In this document: positions 1 to 9,190 of the stretch, one piece after another
Position numbering within the stretch: position 1 is the first letter of the stretch
Layout: each line of letters begins with the position of its first letter
Assembly (NCBI RefSeq): GCF_002608075.1
Contig: NZ_LAHA01000045.1
Span: 1-64,000 of the forward strand
Length of the DNA stretch: 64,000 bases
Source: Nostoc linckia z4
GTDB taxonomy: Bacteria; Cyanobacteriota; Cyanobacteriia; Cyanobacteriales; Nostocaceae
Direction of reading: 5' to 3'
Notes under the pieces: model-generated
What the model was told of the DNA's origin: nothing
Databases searched by the model: none
What the model saw: only the letters and a program-made list of their open reading frames with translations
Translations under genes and position numbers: made by a program

Positions 1-88
1 GTGATTCTATCTTTAATTCGTTTATCAAACCCCAAACTTCCTGATAAATTTTATACTTTAATTCTGTATTCAATTTATTGTTTGCCAT
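1..88 (-). CDS. Partial hypothetical protein at the window edge (possible transposon cargo)
   Basis: An open frame begins with ATG at 88-86 and runs leftward out of the window with no stop, giving 29 visible residues beginning MANNKLNTELKYK. The composition is charged and helical. No family is recognisable from so short a piece. It lies beyond the tniQ remnant, where Tn7-like elements carry cargo, so it may be the first cargo gene. No strong ribosome binding site precedes it, and it may be spurious. Confidence 0.35.
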   Translation of the reverse strand, partial: MANNKLNTELKYKIYQEVWGLINELKIES

Positions 89-264
89 AATTGATACTGA
101 GTATTAAAGACTTATCGTAGATATATTTGGAAATAATCGTCAAATAACTTACTAGCAATCTTTTTGAGATATCTCATCAAGATGATTTATCGTATGATTA
201 CGTATATTAACTGTAAACAAAATTACTTCATGCGCAAATGTCAGTTTTAGCGAACGCTTGGTTT
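89..264. other. AT-rich gap between possible cargo gene and tniQ remnant
   Basis: No reading frame, RNA or strong repeat is recognisable. The missing remainder of the second tniQ would have been expected here, but no TniQ-like peptide is visible in any frame. Confidence 0.4.
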
Positions 265-429
265 TTACCCGACCTCACAAAATCGCGTTGCTCCCGCGAT
301 GGCATTTTTAGTTTGAAATAAATCTTCAACTGTTGAACGCAGGCTGGGGTACTGCACTCGTTCCTGAAAGCGAGCGCAAATGCTGTAGACCAATTCTCCT
401 GGATAGGGGTCGGGAAATGCACAAAGCAT
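265..429 (-). pseudogene. Second tniQ, N-terminal remnant
   Basis: Reading leftward from the ATG at 429, about 54 residues begin MLCAFPDPYPGELVYSICAR. They line up with the start of the first tniQ (FPDPYPDELLYSICAR), including the conserved PDPYP-E-YS-CAR signature of the TniQ N-terminus. A good ribosome binding site (aggagg) precedes the ATG, and the gene starts 66 bp after the end of the first tniQ, as expected for a second tniQ in the same operon. The frame then stops and the zinc-finger and helix-turn-helix parts are absent. A tandem pair of tniQ genes is common in Tn7-like elements, one often serving a different target pathway; this copy is a truncated relic. Confidence 0.7.
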
Positions 430-494
430 CGTGCTTCCTCCTACTCGCTTTGAACTTAGGGAGATCATGCTTTCAGGTAAATAATGTCATGCCA

Positions 495-2153
495 CTAAGT
501 TTTAAAACACTCTAATGTCTTCAAAGCTTCCTCAATTGCGGCTGTTACTCTTGGCAAAGCCACAGTTGCAGGCTTCAAAGAAGCACGTAGCAACAACAGC
601 CATCGTGGAGGACATACATTTTCCTGTTGAAAGCGTTGAGTTACCCACCCTAGACGACGTATAGCATATTCTTCATGGGTTTCTACTACTTCATCCAAAA
701 CCTTTAGTGTCAACGGTAACTTGTCTTTACTAACACTCACAAGCTTTCTGATGCCGATTTTTTTGGTAATCGCTGTTTTTGTGAGCCATATCGGTCTCAA
801 TGGAGCATTCTTTAAATCAACAGCTGATTTTCTAACTGCACTGGCTAACTGTTTGTCACGGCTTTGCCAATCAACTTGCAGCCTTCCCTTTTGGTTAAAA
901 ACACGAAGTGAATCTGGTAGATGCGTGTTAAACCACTCATAGTCATTCTCTCTCAACCAGCGATATGAAACAGGAAATTTATCTTGTAACATCGTCCGGC
1001 TAGCTTCGGGATAAAGATGTCGTGCTTCTAACCACTTTTGACGATGGATATCTAAAGTTGTCGGCTTGCTTATGTTTTTATCCTTATTGTCAGCATTTAG
1101 TTGGATTAATTCCGAGGGCAGGATTAGATTCAATTCCGACCGAGGAAATGGTAAACCATGAGCTATGGCTTGAAATTTTACAGTTCGATAACTCACCCCT
1201 AACTTACGTGCAATTTCAGGGACACTAACCGTTGAATCTAGCCATAGTTCTTGGAGACGCTCTAACCAAATATGTCCATAACAGATGAGGCGACCAATTT
1301 TATATCTATCTGACTCACTTTCATCTGGGCCCTTTCGAGCGTAGACAAAACCACATGGGCAAACAAAAGTACCTGTAGGTTTTCTCCCATTGTAGTATTT
1401 TATACGGCATTCTGGAATTGTCGGTTGTTGAAAGTGGTCGCTAGCAGGATTTAAACATGGCCAGGGACTTTTTCCAAACAGATGAAACTCAGTTGGCAAT
1501 TGAAAAAAATCATCAGCCGTATAGCCTAAAAAATGTATAAGTAATAAATGATGCAAAGGATTTTCTGCCTGACTCAAAGGTGAACGAATAATGCAAAAAA
1601 GCCAGTTTTGATAGCTAGTTGAATCTAAAGAACAGTCAAGTGACTGTAATATTTGAGTCGGATAAAAATCCCCAAAAGCTGACATCAGAGCTTTGGCATA
1701 AAGATGTCCTCTATAAGTTGCTAATCCTTGCTTTGCTAATAAGTAAAGGTAACGATTTCGTAATTCGCTACCAGAAGGAGTTAAGTTTCGTTGCTCTAGT
1801 AAAGTCGCCACATCATGAGCAATTTTTACCAGTATTTCATGGGAAGGTTCTGTAAACGAAAGTGGACGTGGCTTTGTCGTTCTGATAACGCGGTTAGCAC
1901 TAATAAATTCCCAAAACCGACGCTCTGTGCGTACTGATGCAGTACTCTGTTCCAGAAAAACATGATGAACAGGACAAACTTTTACCCCAGGTACTTGATG
2001 TAAACGATGCCAGTAAGGCACACCAAACTTCTTCCTATCACTTTCTGCACACAGAGGGCAAAATTGCAGCCATTGAGGTATGTGCTTACTTAAAATTCCC
2101 AAATGTGCGCGGACTTGCGAACTATTACTTCCTTTCATGTCAGCTCTAACTAA
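495..2153 (-). pseudogene. tniQ: tniQ/TnsD-like target selector, 3' part (split by IS701-type element)
   Basis: This is the large C-terminal portion of a TniQ/TnsD-family targeting protein. The visible frame starts at an internal ATG (2138) and has 547 residues. It keeps zinc-binding motifs typical of TniQ (FCPLCAE, then CPVHH, and later CPCGF) and, further on, helix-turn-helix-like stretches (VPEIARKLGVSYRTVKFQA). TniQ proteins link target DNA to the TnsC ATPase. Deleting the IS and one CTAA copy joins this frame exactly to the 5' part at 3562-3847, giving one protein of about 646 residues, TnsD-like rather than the short TniQ of CRISPR-associated transposons. As it stands, the N-terminal TniQ domain is lost and the gene is probably inactive. 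Confidence 0.85.
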
Positions 2154-2230
2154 CGGGACTTAGGCAAAAAAAGAGGTTAAAAAACGGTAAGATACTGAGA
2201 TAGCAAAGCTTTTACGTCAAACCAACCCCG

Positions 2231-3544
2231 ATGAAAGAGACAACACCCACAGCCATGCCCCCATGCTTTGAAAAATGGTGTCAAAGGTTTGACGATGTAT
2301 TTAGTCATAAAGCGCAAAAAAGGGAGTTTAGACATTATTTAGGGGGATTATTAGGAGAAAGCGAGCGGAAAAACCTGTTCCAAATCGCAGAGAACGCCGT
2401 AGGAGTGAATTATCATCGATTACACCACTCTCTTGGAAAGTTCTGATCGGAGGAAGCCTCCGCTCAGACTTTCCGCTTTTTAACAGATGCACCTTGGTCT
2501 AGTTCACAAGTGAATGAACGACGCTTACAGGTAATGAACAAATGTAGTCAGACCAGAATCAGTAGAGGATTCAGCTTGATAATAGATGATTCAGGTCATA
2601 GAAAAAGTGGTAATTTTACCCAGGGGGTGGGAAGACAATATATCGGAGAAATTGGCAAAACAGATAACGGGTTAGTAGTAGTAACAAGTCATTTATATGA
2701 TGGGAGAAAAAGCCTACCATTAGATATAGAGTTATATCAGCACGCTGATTCACTACCAGAGGGAAAACAAGACCCACTATTTGAGAAAAAAACAGAGATA
2801 GCAATCAAGTTAATAGACCAAACTTTGGAGCGAGGATATCAACCAGGAATAGTGATTGTAGATGCGGGATATGGTAACAATACATCATTCCTATTAGAAC
2901 TAGAAAAGAGAAGATTAAAGTATTTAGGAGGAGTAGCCAAAAATCGAAAAGTCACAATTAGTCAGCAAGAAAATAATCAACAAACAATTAGGCTAGATGA
3001 ATTGGCACAGAGTTTACCTCAAGAGGCTTTTAGCGAAATTCAAATAAACTTAGATAAACCCAGAACAGTGTGGGTAGCAACTTTTGAAGTAGAGATATCG
3101 CGTCTAGAGGGTAAGCGCAGTATAGCTATCGTCATGAATGCTGATACTTTCGCTCAAGCCACTGATATTGATTATTTTATTACTAATATTTCCTCATCAA
3201 TTGTTACGCCTCAATGGATAGTTGACACTTATTCTCAACGCAATTGGGTGGAAGTTTTCTATCGAGAAGCCAAGGGATGGTTAGGGCTTAAAGAATATCA
3301 AGTTCGAGATAAAAGGAGTTTACTGCGCCATTTTATTCTGGTTTTCTGTGCCTACACTTTTATTCTGTGGCATCAGTTGACAGGAGGCTTGAGACGCAGG
3401 TGGGCTAATAAACCCTTGAACACTTTTACTGAAGCTTTGGAAGCCTTTAGAACCGCTATGTCTTACCGATTTTTTGATTGGTTGACCCTAAACCGTGACG
3501 TGTTTGCTGCTTACAAAGCTAGTTTGGGTTACATTTGGGCTTGA
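2231..3544 (+). pseudogene. IS701-family DDE transposase, interrupted by in-frame UGA
   Basis: The frame starts with ATG at 2231, meets TGA at 2444-2446, and continues in the same frame to 3544. The downstream part carries the IS701/SRSO17-type core, including LIIDDSGHRKSG with the first catalytic Asp, VGRQYIGEIGKTDNG, IVIVDAGYGNN with the second Asp, and the final RNWVEVFYREAKGWLGLKEYQ with the Glu. About 16 codons around the TGA form a palindromic insert (2429-2476). Removing it joins LHH directly to FLTDAPW, which reads like an uninterrupted family sequence. This copy therefore probably makes no full-length transposase. Translation restarting near 2510 would lack the N-terminus. Confidence 0.85.
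2429..2476. repeat. Small palindromic repeat inserted in the IS transposase
   Basis: A 48-bp segment can fold into a long hairpin: GGAAAGTTCTGATCGGAGG pairs with CCTCCGCTCAGACTTTCC around an AAG loop, with one bulge and a G-T pair. Its length is a multiple of three, but it brings a TGA. It resembles the very small dispersed palindromic repeats known from Nostoc genomes. Exact ends are inferred from where the protein reads best without it. Confidence 0.7.
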
Positions 3545-3561
3545 TTTTTGTCTAAGTCCCG

Positions 3562-3847
3562 CTAAGCCAATTCGCTCTTGCGGACAAAATTGCGTGTAAA
3601 AAGGTAGTAGTGTATGCTTGTCAATTAGCTGGTCTTCTGTATATTGATGTCCAGGAGGTAAATTGGCGACCAAGTAGCTTAGGTTAATTGGTAGGTCAAC
3701 GCTGGCAATTTTACTTCTACTACCAAACAGTTCTTGGTTTGCAGAACTACTACCTGGATACTGAACTATGTCTGTATATCTAGCACAGATACTGTAAAGT
3801 AGTTCGTCTGGATAGGGATCTGGGAAAAAGGCAATCATAGTCCGCAT
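3562..3847 (-). pseudogene. tniQ: tniQ/TnsD-like target selector, 5' part
   Basis: This is the N-terminal TniQ domain, about 94 residues up to the IS junction, with the signature FPDPYPDELLYSICARY near residue 10 and HTLLPFYTQFCP later on. It starts at ATG 3847, 6 bp after the tnsC stop and preceded by aggagg, so it is the next gene of the tnsABC operon. After the duplicated target site the frame runs into IS701 sequence and ends at 3488 with about 25 foreign residues. The native codons rejoin the 3' part in frame once the IS is removed. Confidence 0.88.
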
Positions 3848-3853
3848 TTCCTC

Positions 3854-5461
3854 CTAAACGTCACTCAAGTGTTCAGTCGCTGCAAAAATATAGCCAGCTT
3901 CTTTAAAAGCCTGATAACCACAAATACAGCGAGCTTTCATATCTGCTAATACTTCTAATAAATGACCAAAATTTTGAGGATTTGCAGAGTCTTCTGGAGA
4001 ATTTTTTCTTGCCTGATGATTAGAAAAGGTAGAAATATTTTCCTTCTGGGTAATCGATTGCTTTATGTCAAAATCGAGTACATTATTTGGAGTTAGTTTT
4101 ATCTCTTGTCTCTCAATAGTTTTATCTAAATTCTCATCTGGATAATGACTTCTAGTTTCAGGTGGATCTTCAATAGTTAATTGATTATGCTCTGATTCAA
4201 TAAATTTTTCGATATCAATTGGAAGTACATCTTCACAGTCTTTCAGCTTTTCAATATTTCCTGACTTCAAAGCATTTAAAATTCCCCTAGCCGTGCGTAA
4301 GCAATCTTTGGCGACTGATTTGATAATGCCCACTGTAATTTTTTCTGTACCAGTGGTGATTGCTCTTACTTGTGCCAGCATAAATAATATAACAGCGAAG
4401 TGAGTAATACCCTGGCATTCATAATAAAGAGCATCGCTCAATTCTGGCGTTAATTTACAAGGATGTTGCACATACTGATATTCCCAGAGTGCTTCTACTA
4501 ATAATTCCCAATCTTCGTCATGAGGTTGCATTCTGTCCCAAATAAAATCTCCTTGTCCTGTACCACGGCGAATTTGACGAAATTCACTACCTAAAATTGA
4601 CCATGCTTTATAAGTTCCTACCAATACAACTGGTATCCCAATCGTATTAATTAACTGTCCAAAAAAATCTAACATTTTTTCATAACCTCCAACATTCAAT
4701 TTAGTAAGTCTTTGAATTTCGTCAATCACAAGCACTCCTAAATGAATATTTGAAGCGGCTCTCGCCATATATGGCATCATTTCATTGATTGTTCTCCGTC
4801 CATTTCCACCATATTTTTCGTAGTAATTAGTTCCTAATATGTCATCTACAGCTTGAAAAAAGTTCAGGCATAAACCCTTAATTGAACCATCAGCAGGGCA
4901 CTCTAGTATCATCCAAACCAACTGTGTTAATGTCAAATTTAGACCGCAATAACAATTATGATAAATAACTTGGGGATAGAGGTTGATAATTTCTTGAACT
5001 GCGGTAGATTTCCCGATTCCACTAATACCAAGAATAGTAAACCCTGTGGCAATAGAACGCTGACATCTACTTGTTTTCTTGGCATCATCCATTGAGTCTA
5101 TTTTGTTTTTTACATCTTGCCAAAATAATTTGTTAGCTGGATTACGAGCTTTATATCCTATACGTATCATCCGTGAGAAGCGCTGCTCTAAGTCAAGATG
5201 AAAGCTCATAGGAACAAATATATCCAGTACAATTTGGATAAGATGTAAGCGGAGATGATTTGGCAAATTACGCTCTTTTTCATTAAAATCTGGGTAAAAC
5301 TCCAAATCATCTATTACTTCATCTTCTGTTTTAAGCAGTGGTAATGCCTCAATACATGGATTTCCACTATAAATAGAAATTCCATCATGGTAAGAAGCCT
5401 CTACTTGCTTACCTTTGAAAACTAATAGAGGTTGATTTTCTAACTTTTTATTAGGTGTCAT
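3854..5461 (-). CDS. tnsC: TnsC-like AAA+ transposition regulator
   Basis: The 535-residue protein is an AAA+ ATPase of the TnsC/TniB type. It passes the target signal from TniQ to the TnsA/TnsB transposase. Walker A is GISGIGKS at about residues 145-152, and Walker B is VLVIDE at about 243-248, followed by QRL. The N-terminal 60-residue arm and an acidic, low-complexity C-terminus extend beyond the core. The start at ATG 5461 overlaps the upstream tnsB C-terminal frame by 11 bp, and the stop lies 6 bp before tniQ, so the genes are translationally coupled. It is the longest undamaged gene of the element. Confidence 0.92.
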   Translation of the reverse strand: MTPNKKLENQPLLVFKGKQVEASYHDGISIYSGNPCIEALPLLKTEDEVIDDLEFYPDFNEKERNLPNHLRLHLIQIVLDIFVPMSFHLDLEQRFSRMIRIGYKARNPANKLFWQDVKNKIDSMDDAKKTSRCQRSIATGFTILGISGIGKSTAVQEIINLYPQVIYHNCYCGLNLTLTQLVWMILECPADGSIKGLCLNFFQAVDDILGTNYYEKYGGNGRRTINEMMPYMARAASNIHLGVLVIDEIQRLTKLNVGGYEKMLDFFGQLINTIGIPVVLVGTYKAWSILGSEFRQIRRGTGQGDFIWDRMQPHDEDWELLVEALWEYQYVQHPCKLTPELSDALYYECQGITHFAVILFMLAQVRAITTGTEKITVGIIKSVAKDCLRTARGILNALKSGNIEKLKDCEDVLPIDIEKFIESEHNQLTIEDPPETRSHYPDENLDKTIERQEIKLTPNNVLDFDIKQSITQKENISTFSNHQARKNSPEDSANPQNFGHLLEVLADMKARCICGYQAFKEAGYIFAATEHLSDV

Positions 5462-6221
5462 TACTTAATCTCCTTTGACGAGATTTACGTAATTTGTCAG
5501 TAGGTCGATGGGGTGCAACATAACCTTCTTCGTTTTTTTCTGGTGGAGAAACCACTGATATAGGAATATCTTGTCCCGGTTGTGATGAAGCTTTATCTGC
5601 TGTTAAATTCCAAGCTTGTTCTTTTCGTTCGATAGTACGTTCAGTGAAACGATGTTCACGTATATCCTTAAGTCGGGAACTTTTACTGTAACCACTACTC
5701 GCTTTTTCAGTCTCTTTAGTTTCCTGTTTAAGAATCTCTTGAGCTTGAGCGTTCCGTTGGGCTCGTGTCTGAATTTTACGTGTCAGGGCTGCTTGTTTTT
5801 TCTCGTTTATGCGTCTGTAATAGTCTTCTACTTCACTCCACTCACACCCATTGAACTTCTGGTCAATATCAAGTAAAGAACAAGGTTCCATCGCTTTACC
5901 TGGATTTAAACGGATGTAGATGTTGTTAACTATTCGAGGGTCATACGCAACAGTAATTTTCCAACCACCTTTATTTTTTGCTTCAACGAACCATCTCTCA
6001 CGTATAGCTAAATCACAACTGTAGTGCAGTTTTTTAAAGGAAATACAGTCGCGGGTAACAAAAGCAGTTTTTGTTGGTAGAAGATTCTGACGGACAATTT
6101 CTGGGTCTTGCCAATGAAGAAAACATTGGTAGTTATTCTTTATCCCCCAGTGCCATATATTGACTGGATAAGGCTCTAGTTCATCTTGAATCATGAATTC
6201 ATCAAACGGATATTCTGCCAT
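5451..6221 (-). CDS. tnsB: TnsB C-terminal part (Mu-type beta-barrel and TnsC-contact tail), separate frame
   Basis: The 256-residue product starts at ATG 6221 with aggaa about 8 bp upstream. Its first 120 residues (FDEFMIQDELEPYPVNIWHWGI, then NLLPT-A-VTR and YDPR-VNNIYIRL) match the region that follows the DDE core in TnsB and MuA-type transposases. The remainder is a basic, charged tail of the kind that contacts TnsC. The matching DDE part lies upstream, 82 bp away and in another frame. Together they would make a normal TnsB of about 770 residues. Either the gene was split by a small insertion, or the protein works as two chains. The good ribosome site and overlap with tnsC leave the second option open. 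Confidence 0.82.
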   Translation of the reverse strand: MAEYPFDEFMIQDELEPYPVNIWHWGIKNNYQCFLHWQDPEIVRQNLLPTKTAFVTRDCISFKKLHYSCDLAIRERWFVEAKNKGGWKITVAYDPRIVNNIYIRLNPGKAMEPCSLLDIDQKFNGCEWSEVEDYYRRINEKKQAALTRKIQTRAQRNAQAQEILKQETKETEKASSGYSKSSRLKDIREHRFTERTIERKEQAWNLTADKASSQPGQDIPISVVSPPEKNEEGYVAPHRPTDKLRKSRQRRLSNDT

Positions 6222-6303
6222 AGTTTTATTCCTAGAAAAGGCTTCAATCTAGCAAATATAAGATTTGCTAGCAAAGGAATTACTTTTGAAATATCATAAA
6301 TAG
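6222..6303. repeat. Insert with perfect palindrome between the two tnsB parts
   Basis: This 82-bp stretch contains CTAGCAAAT at 6249-6257 and its perfect complement ATTTGCTAG at 6263-6271 around a 5-bp loop. All frames are closed. It sits exactly where protein homology jumps from the DDE part of TnsB to the Mu-C-like part, so it looks like a small repeat insertion that broke the gene. Confidence 0.55.
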
Positions 6304-7863
6304 CTAAATCAAAAGATTTTCATTGTTGTGGTCAAGAATAAAGAGAATCATTAGTTTTCTAAATGCATCTATAGTCAAGACTCCATCAATACGGTAATCT
6401 CTTTCACCACGTTCTGGAAGTTTCTTGACTGAACCTGGAAGCCAATGAATAATTTCATCGTTAAAAGCACGAAAACTCCGTTCAATGATACCTTTAAAAT
6501 CAGCTCGGTAAGGAGGAGTGTTATTGATTTCTATACCTAAACAGTCTGAGAGATTATTTGCGTTATAACCTTCTAACTCACCACGGTCTGCAATAATTCC
6601 AGCAGGAAGATGATGGCAAGGCCACTCCCAATCAATAATTTCTATGCCGTAATTTCTACAAAATTCAACTTTTTCTGTTATTGTGTTTTCTAAAGCTAAC
6701 ATTGCGCCTAGCCAACTTGCTGGTTCTAAGGTGACAGCAAATCCAACAATCATTCGGCTAAAAACATCAATCACTAAGTAAAGAGTTGGTCTGCCAATAA
6801 TCCAGTTACGGTTGATTTTACTCACTAAATACAAATCCGCAATTGTGCAGTCTATTTGAAATAATGCACCTGGGCCAAAAGCCATCTGGGTCGAATTTCC
6901 TAAAACTGCTCTGTGGCGAAGGTTATATCGAATACTCCCTTCACGCGCTATCAGTTTTTGGCTAAGATCGTAGTCTTTTTCATACCAATATTTAAACTGG
7001 TCGAAGCTTGGTAGTTCTTCTGATGGTGGTAAGTTAGGAACTAAAATGCCATCTGATAATTTGTAACCTTCATGAAAGAACTTTTCAAGGGTTTTTTGAT
7101 AAGCCTTTGTTAATGGAATTTTTTGTCGAGTTTCATAAAATAGCTTTATACCTTTACGGAACTTTTCTCGGATCTCAACTGTAATGTTGATACCAAGCCT
7201 TTTACCTAGAACTTGTGAAAGAAAACTTGGTCGTCCTCGCTTAGGATACTTTCCTGTGGTCAATATTTTATATGCTTTTACAAAGTTTTTTAAATCCTCA
7301 TCCGACCAGAAAGTAGGTTCAGGTAAAGACTCTAATTTTGATAAAGCATATTTACAAAGATAATTTAAGATGCTAGGACTATACGAAGAAATAGGATTCG
7401 GTTTTTCTTGGCCTTTTCCGCTATTAAATCTCGGAATTAGAGCATTTTTAGTTTGCCCTCCCTGCCAGTATCTCCGCAAATCTTTACGGATAGTTGGTTC
7501 TGAACGCCCAGTTTGTTCTTTTACTTCCTTAATTATTTGGCTTCGTTTACATGGGTCAAAAATTGACTCTCCATAAGCAATGATTAAGGAAATAGCCTCC
7601 CATGCGTTGTCTCTATATTCACGTTGAATACTAGAAAGTTCGCTATCAGGAATTAAATATTTGGCATCAGGGTCGCCATGTAATATGCTGGCTTGTTCTA
7701 ACAAAAAAGCTGACTCGATTTCTTTGTATCTGTGAATCGTTGGTTGAGCCGATACGTTATTAATATCGATAGTAACTATGTAAGAGGACAGTGAATTAAT
7801 ATGAATAACTCTCTCAAGCTGATTATCACTGTGCCAGCAAATGATTTGGTTAACTGATAGCAT
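6304..7863 (-). CDS. tnsB: TnsB-like DDE transposase, N-terminal and catalytic part
   Basis: The 519-residue protein is the DNA-binding and retroviral-integrase-fold part of TnsB, which cuts the 3' ends and joins them to target. A helix-turn-helix lies around residues 105-135 (VKEQTGRSEPTIRKDLRRYW). The catalytic triad is visible as D338 (FQIDCT), D426 (IIADRGE) and E461 (GIIERSF), with CLGIEINNTPPYRADFKG between the last two. The frame ends just after the DDE core at DHNNENLLI, where family members continue into the Mu-C-like domain; that domain is in the next gene. The start ATG at 7863 is preceded by aggta. TnsA lies 53 bp upstream. Confidence 0.9.
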   Translation of the reverse strand: MLSVNQIICWHSDNQLERVIHINSLSSYIVTIDINNVSAQPTIHRYKEIESAFLLEQASILHGDPDAKYLIPDSELSSIQREYRDNAWEAISLIIAYGESIFDPCKRSQIIKEVKEQTGRSEPTIRKDLRRYWQGGQTKNALIPRFNSGKGQEKPNPISSYSPSILNYLCKYALSKLESLPEPTFWSDEDLKNFVKAYKILTTGKYPKRGRPSFLSQVLGKRLGINITVEIREKFRKGIKLFYETRQKIPLTKAYQKTLEKFFHEGYKLSDGILVPNLPPSEELPSFDQFKYWYEKDYDLSQKLIAREGSIRYNLRHRAVLGNSTQMAFGPGALFQIDCTIADLYLVSKINRNWIIGRPTLYLVIDVFSRMIVGFAVTLEPASWLGAMLALENTITEKVEFCRNYGIEIIDWEWPCHHLPAGIIADRGELEGYNANNLSDCLGIEINNTPPYRADFKGIIERSFRAFNDEIIHWLPGSVKKLPERGERDYRIDGVLTIDAFRKLMILFILDHNNENLLI

Positions 7864-7916
7864 AAAGTACCTCAGTTACGAAGATAAAGCCGGTTTATAC
7901 TAATGCTCTTAGGGTG

Positions 7917-8726
7917 CTAAAATTGAGTTTTGGTAATTACAAGTTTCTTTCGGGGATGAATTGGTTGATGCAAATCAACTAATAATTCGCGTGTTTGCAA
8001 CATATTTCTCACAATTGCTAAACTGCAACCTGTTTTTAACCCAAGTTCTCTGTCACAGTCAGCACAAATAGAAGTTAGTGAGTCATTTCTTTGAGTCAGA
8101 TTTTGACTCAAGAGTTTTTTAGCCTGCAAGATTTCGTATTCTGATAAATCGAGCGCATCCCAATCAACGCAAATACGTATCCACTTCAGATTTTTGACAA
8201 TTTCTAATGGAATATCGCGTTCAGTGACTATTCCCCAGCTAATATTTCTTCTTTGCCAATACTGACGTTCAATCTCTAATTTTTCTATGGTTCGCTTATC
8301 ATCCAATTGATTTGAAGGTTTTACTGTACGAGCTTGATACTCAACACCCATACCTTTTTGAACTTCAATGTAAAAGTCTGTTGTCATCACAATCGGTTCT
8401 TTGTTTTTTGGGTCTTGCGGATGAATAATACCTATGTTTGCGGCTATTGAGAGAGTTTCTGACAATGGTAAAAGGGGGTATTGCTCTTTGATGTCTGTTA
8501 CATTTTTTGCCCAGTCTAAGATATAGAAGTAGTTGCTTTCAAGCTGACTCAATAACTCATGTCTTCTTTTGGTTGTGACTCCAAGGATGCGCTTGCTTAA
8601 ACCGCTTGAACTGACATCTTGAATGGTCAACCATGGTTTATAATCTGCACCACTCCCTTGACCCCGACCTTCTTGAAGTCATTTCTCTATAACTGCTTGG
8701 TTTGTTGTTCTTTTACGTTTAGCCAT
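7917..8726 (-). pseudogene. tnsA: TnsA-like endonuclease with an early UGA
   Basis: TnsA cuts the 5' ends of Tn7-like elements. Reading from the natural ATG at 8726 gives MAKRKRTTNQAVIEK, then TGA at 8679-8681, then LQEGRGQGSGADYKPWLT in the same frame and on to 7917. The EGRGQG-G-DYKPWL block is the conserved TnsA N-terminus, so the gene is about 269 codons with codon 16 mutated, probably TGG (Trp) to TGA. Downstream residues fit the restriction-like fold: E in HELLSQLE, D in TTDFYIEV and K in RTVKPS. A shorter product could start at TTG 8630 (237 residues), keeping the nuclease core but losing the conserved N-terminal block. Confidence 0.85.
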
Positions 8727-9190
8727 TGTCGCAGTCTCCGCTTCTTTTTTCGTAAGGCAAAACGGGACAAACCTTCGAGGCTGGTGCTTTTTATTGGTTT
8801 TTCACTCACCACTTCATACTTGTTGGGTGCAGCTTAAACATTTTTTTCTTAATCAAAAACCTAAAGCTTTGTTTAGTTATACTTTCCCCAGTATTAGTTC
8901 TTAATTTATAACGAATCCGATTCCAGAAAAAGCAAATGCAAACAAACTAATGAAAAATCAATATTTCTAAAACTCTCTCGTTTCTAGATTACGGCACGGC
9001 GCAATTACTGTATGGCAAATAATTTGAATATTTTGAGATTTTTTGGCTCGCTTGTGATAAATTCAAGCGTAACTCTGCCTTGAGTGTGTTAACCTCAATT
9101 TGGCTTGTTCTTTGTTCGTAATTCCGTAACTCCTTGGGAATATAATACTTTCAATCTGGTAAGGGTTTCAGGGACGTGTGACAGTCAGTA
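8727..9190. other. Non-coding transposon end region upstream of tnsA
   Basis: No convincing gene is seen. The stretch is AT-rich and should hold the tnsA promoter, but no consensus boxes stand out. An 11-bp sequence, AATCTGGTAAG at 9153-9163, is repeated at 9260-9270 inside the ruvC 3' end. Confidence 0.5.

Larger units (their letters stand above)
2154..3561 (+). mobile_element. IS701-family insertion sequence inside tniQ
   Basis: The element is 1,408 bp long. Its ends are imperfect inverted repeats, CGGGACTTAGGCAAAAA at 2154-2170 and the complement of CGGGACTTAGACAAAAA at 3545-3561. It is flanked by a direct CTAA duplication (2150-2153 and 3562-3565), which fits the YTAR target known for IS701. 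It carries one transposase gene on the + strand, opposite to tniQ. Length, target duplication and protein all agree with IS701, an element first described in the cyanobacterium Calothrix. The near-perfect ends and intact duplication suggest insertion was fairly recent. Confidence 0.93.

Noticed and set aside
2444..2446. UGA recoding to Trp or selenocysteine (transposase and tnsA)
   Set aside because: Only two UGA-broken genes exist, both within a decaying transposon; the one in the transposase lies in a palindromic insert. All other genes use UGA as stop.
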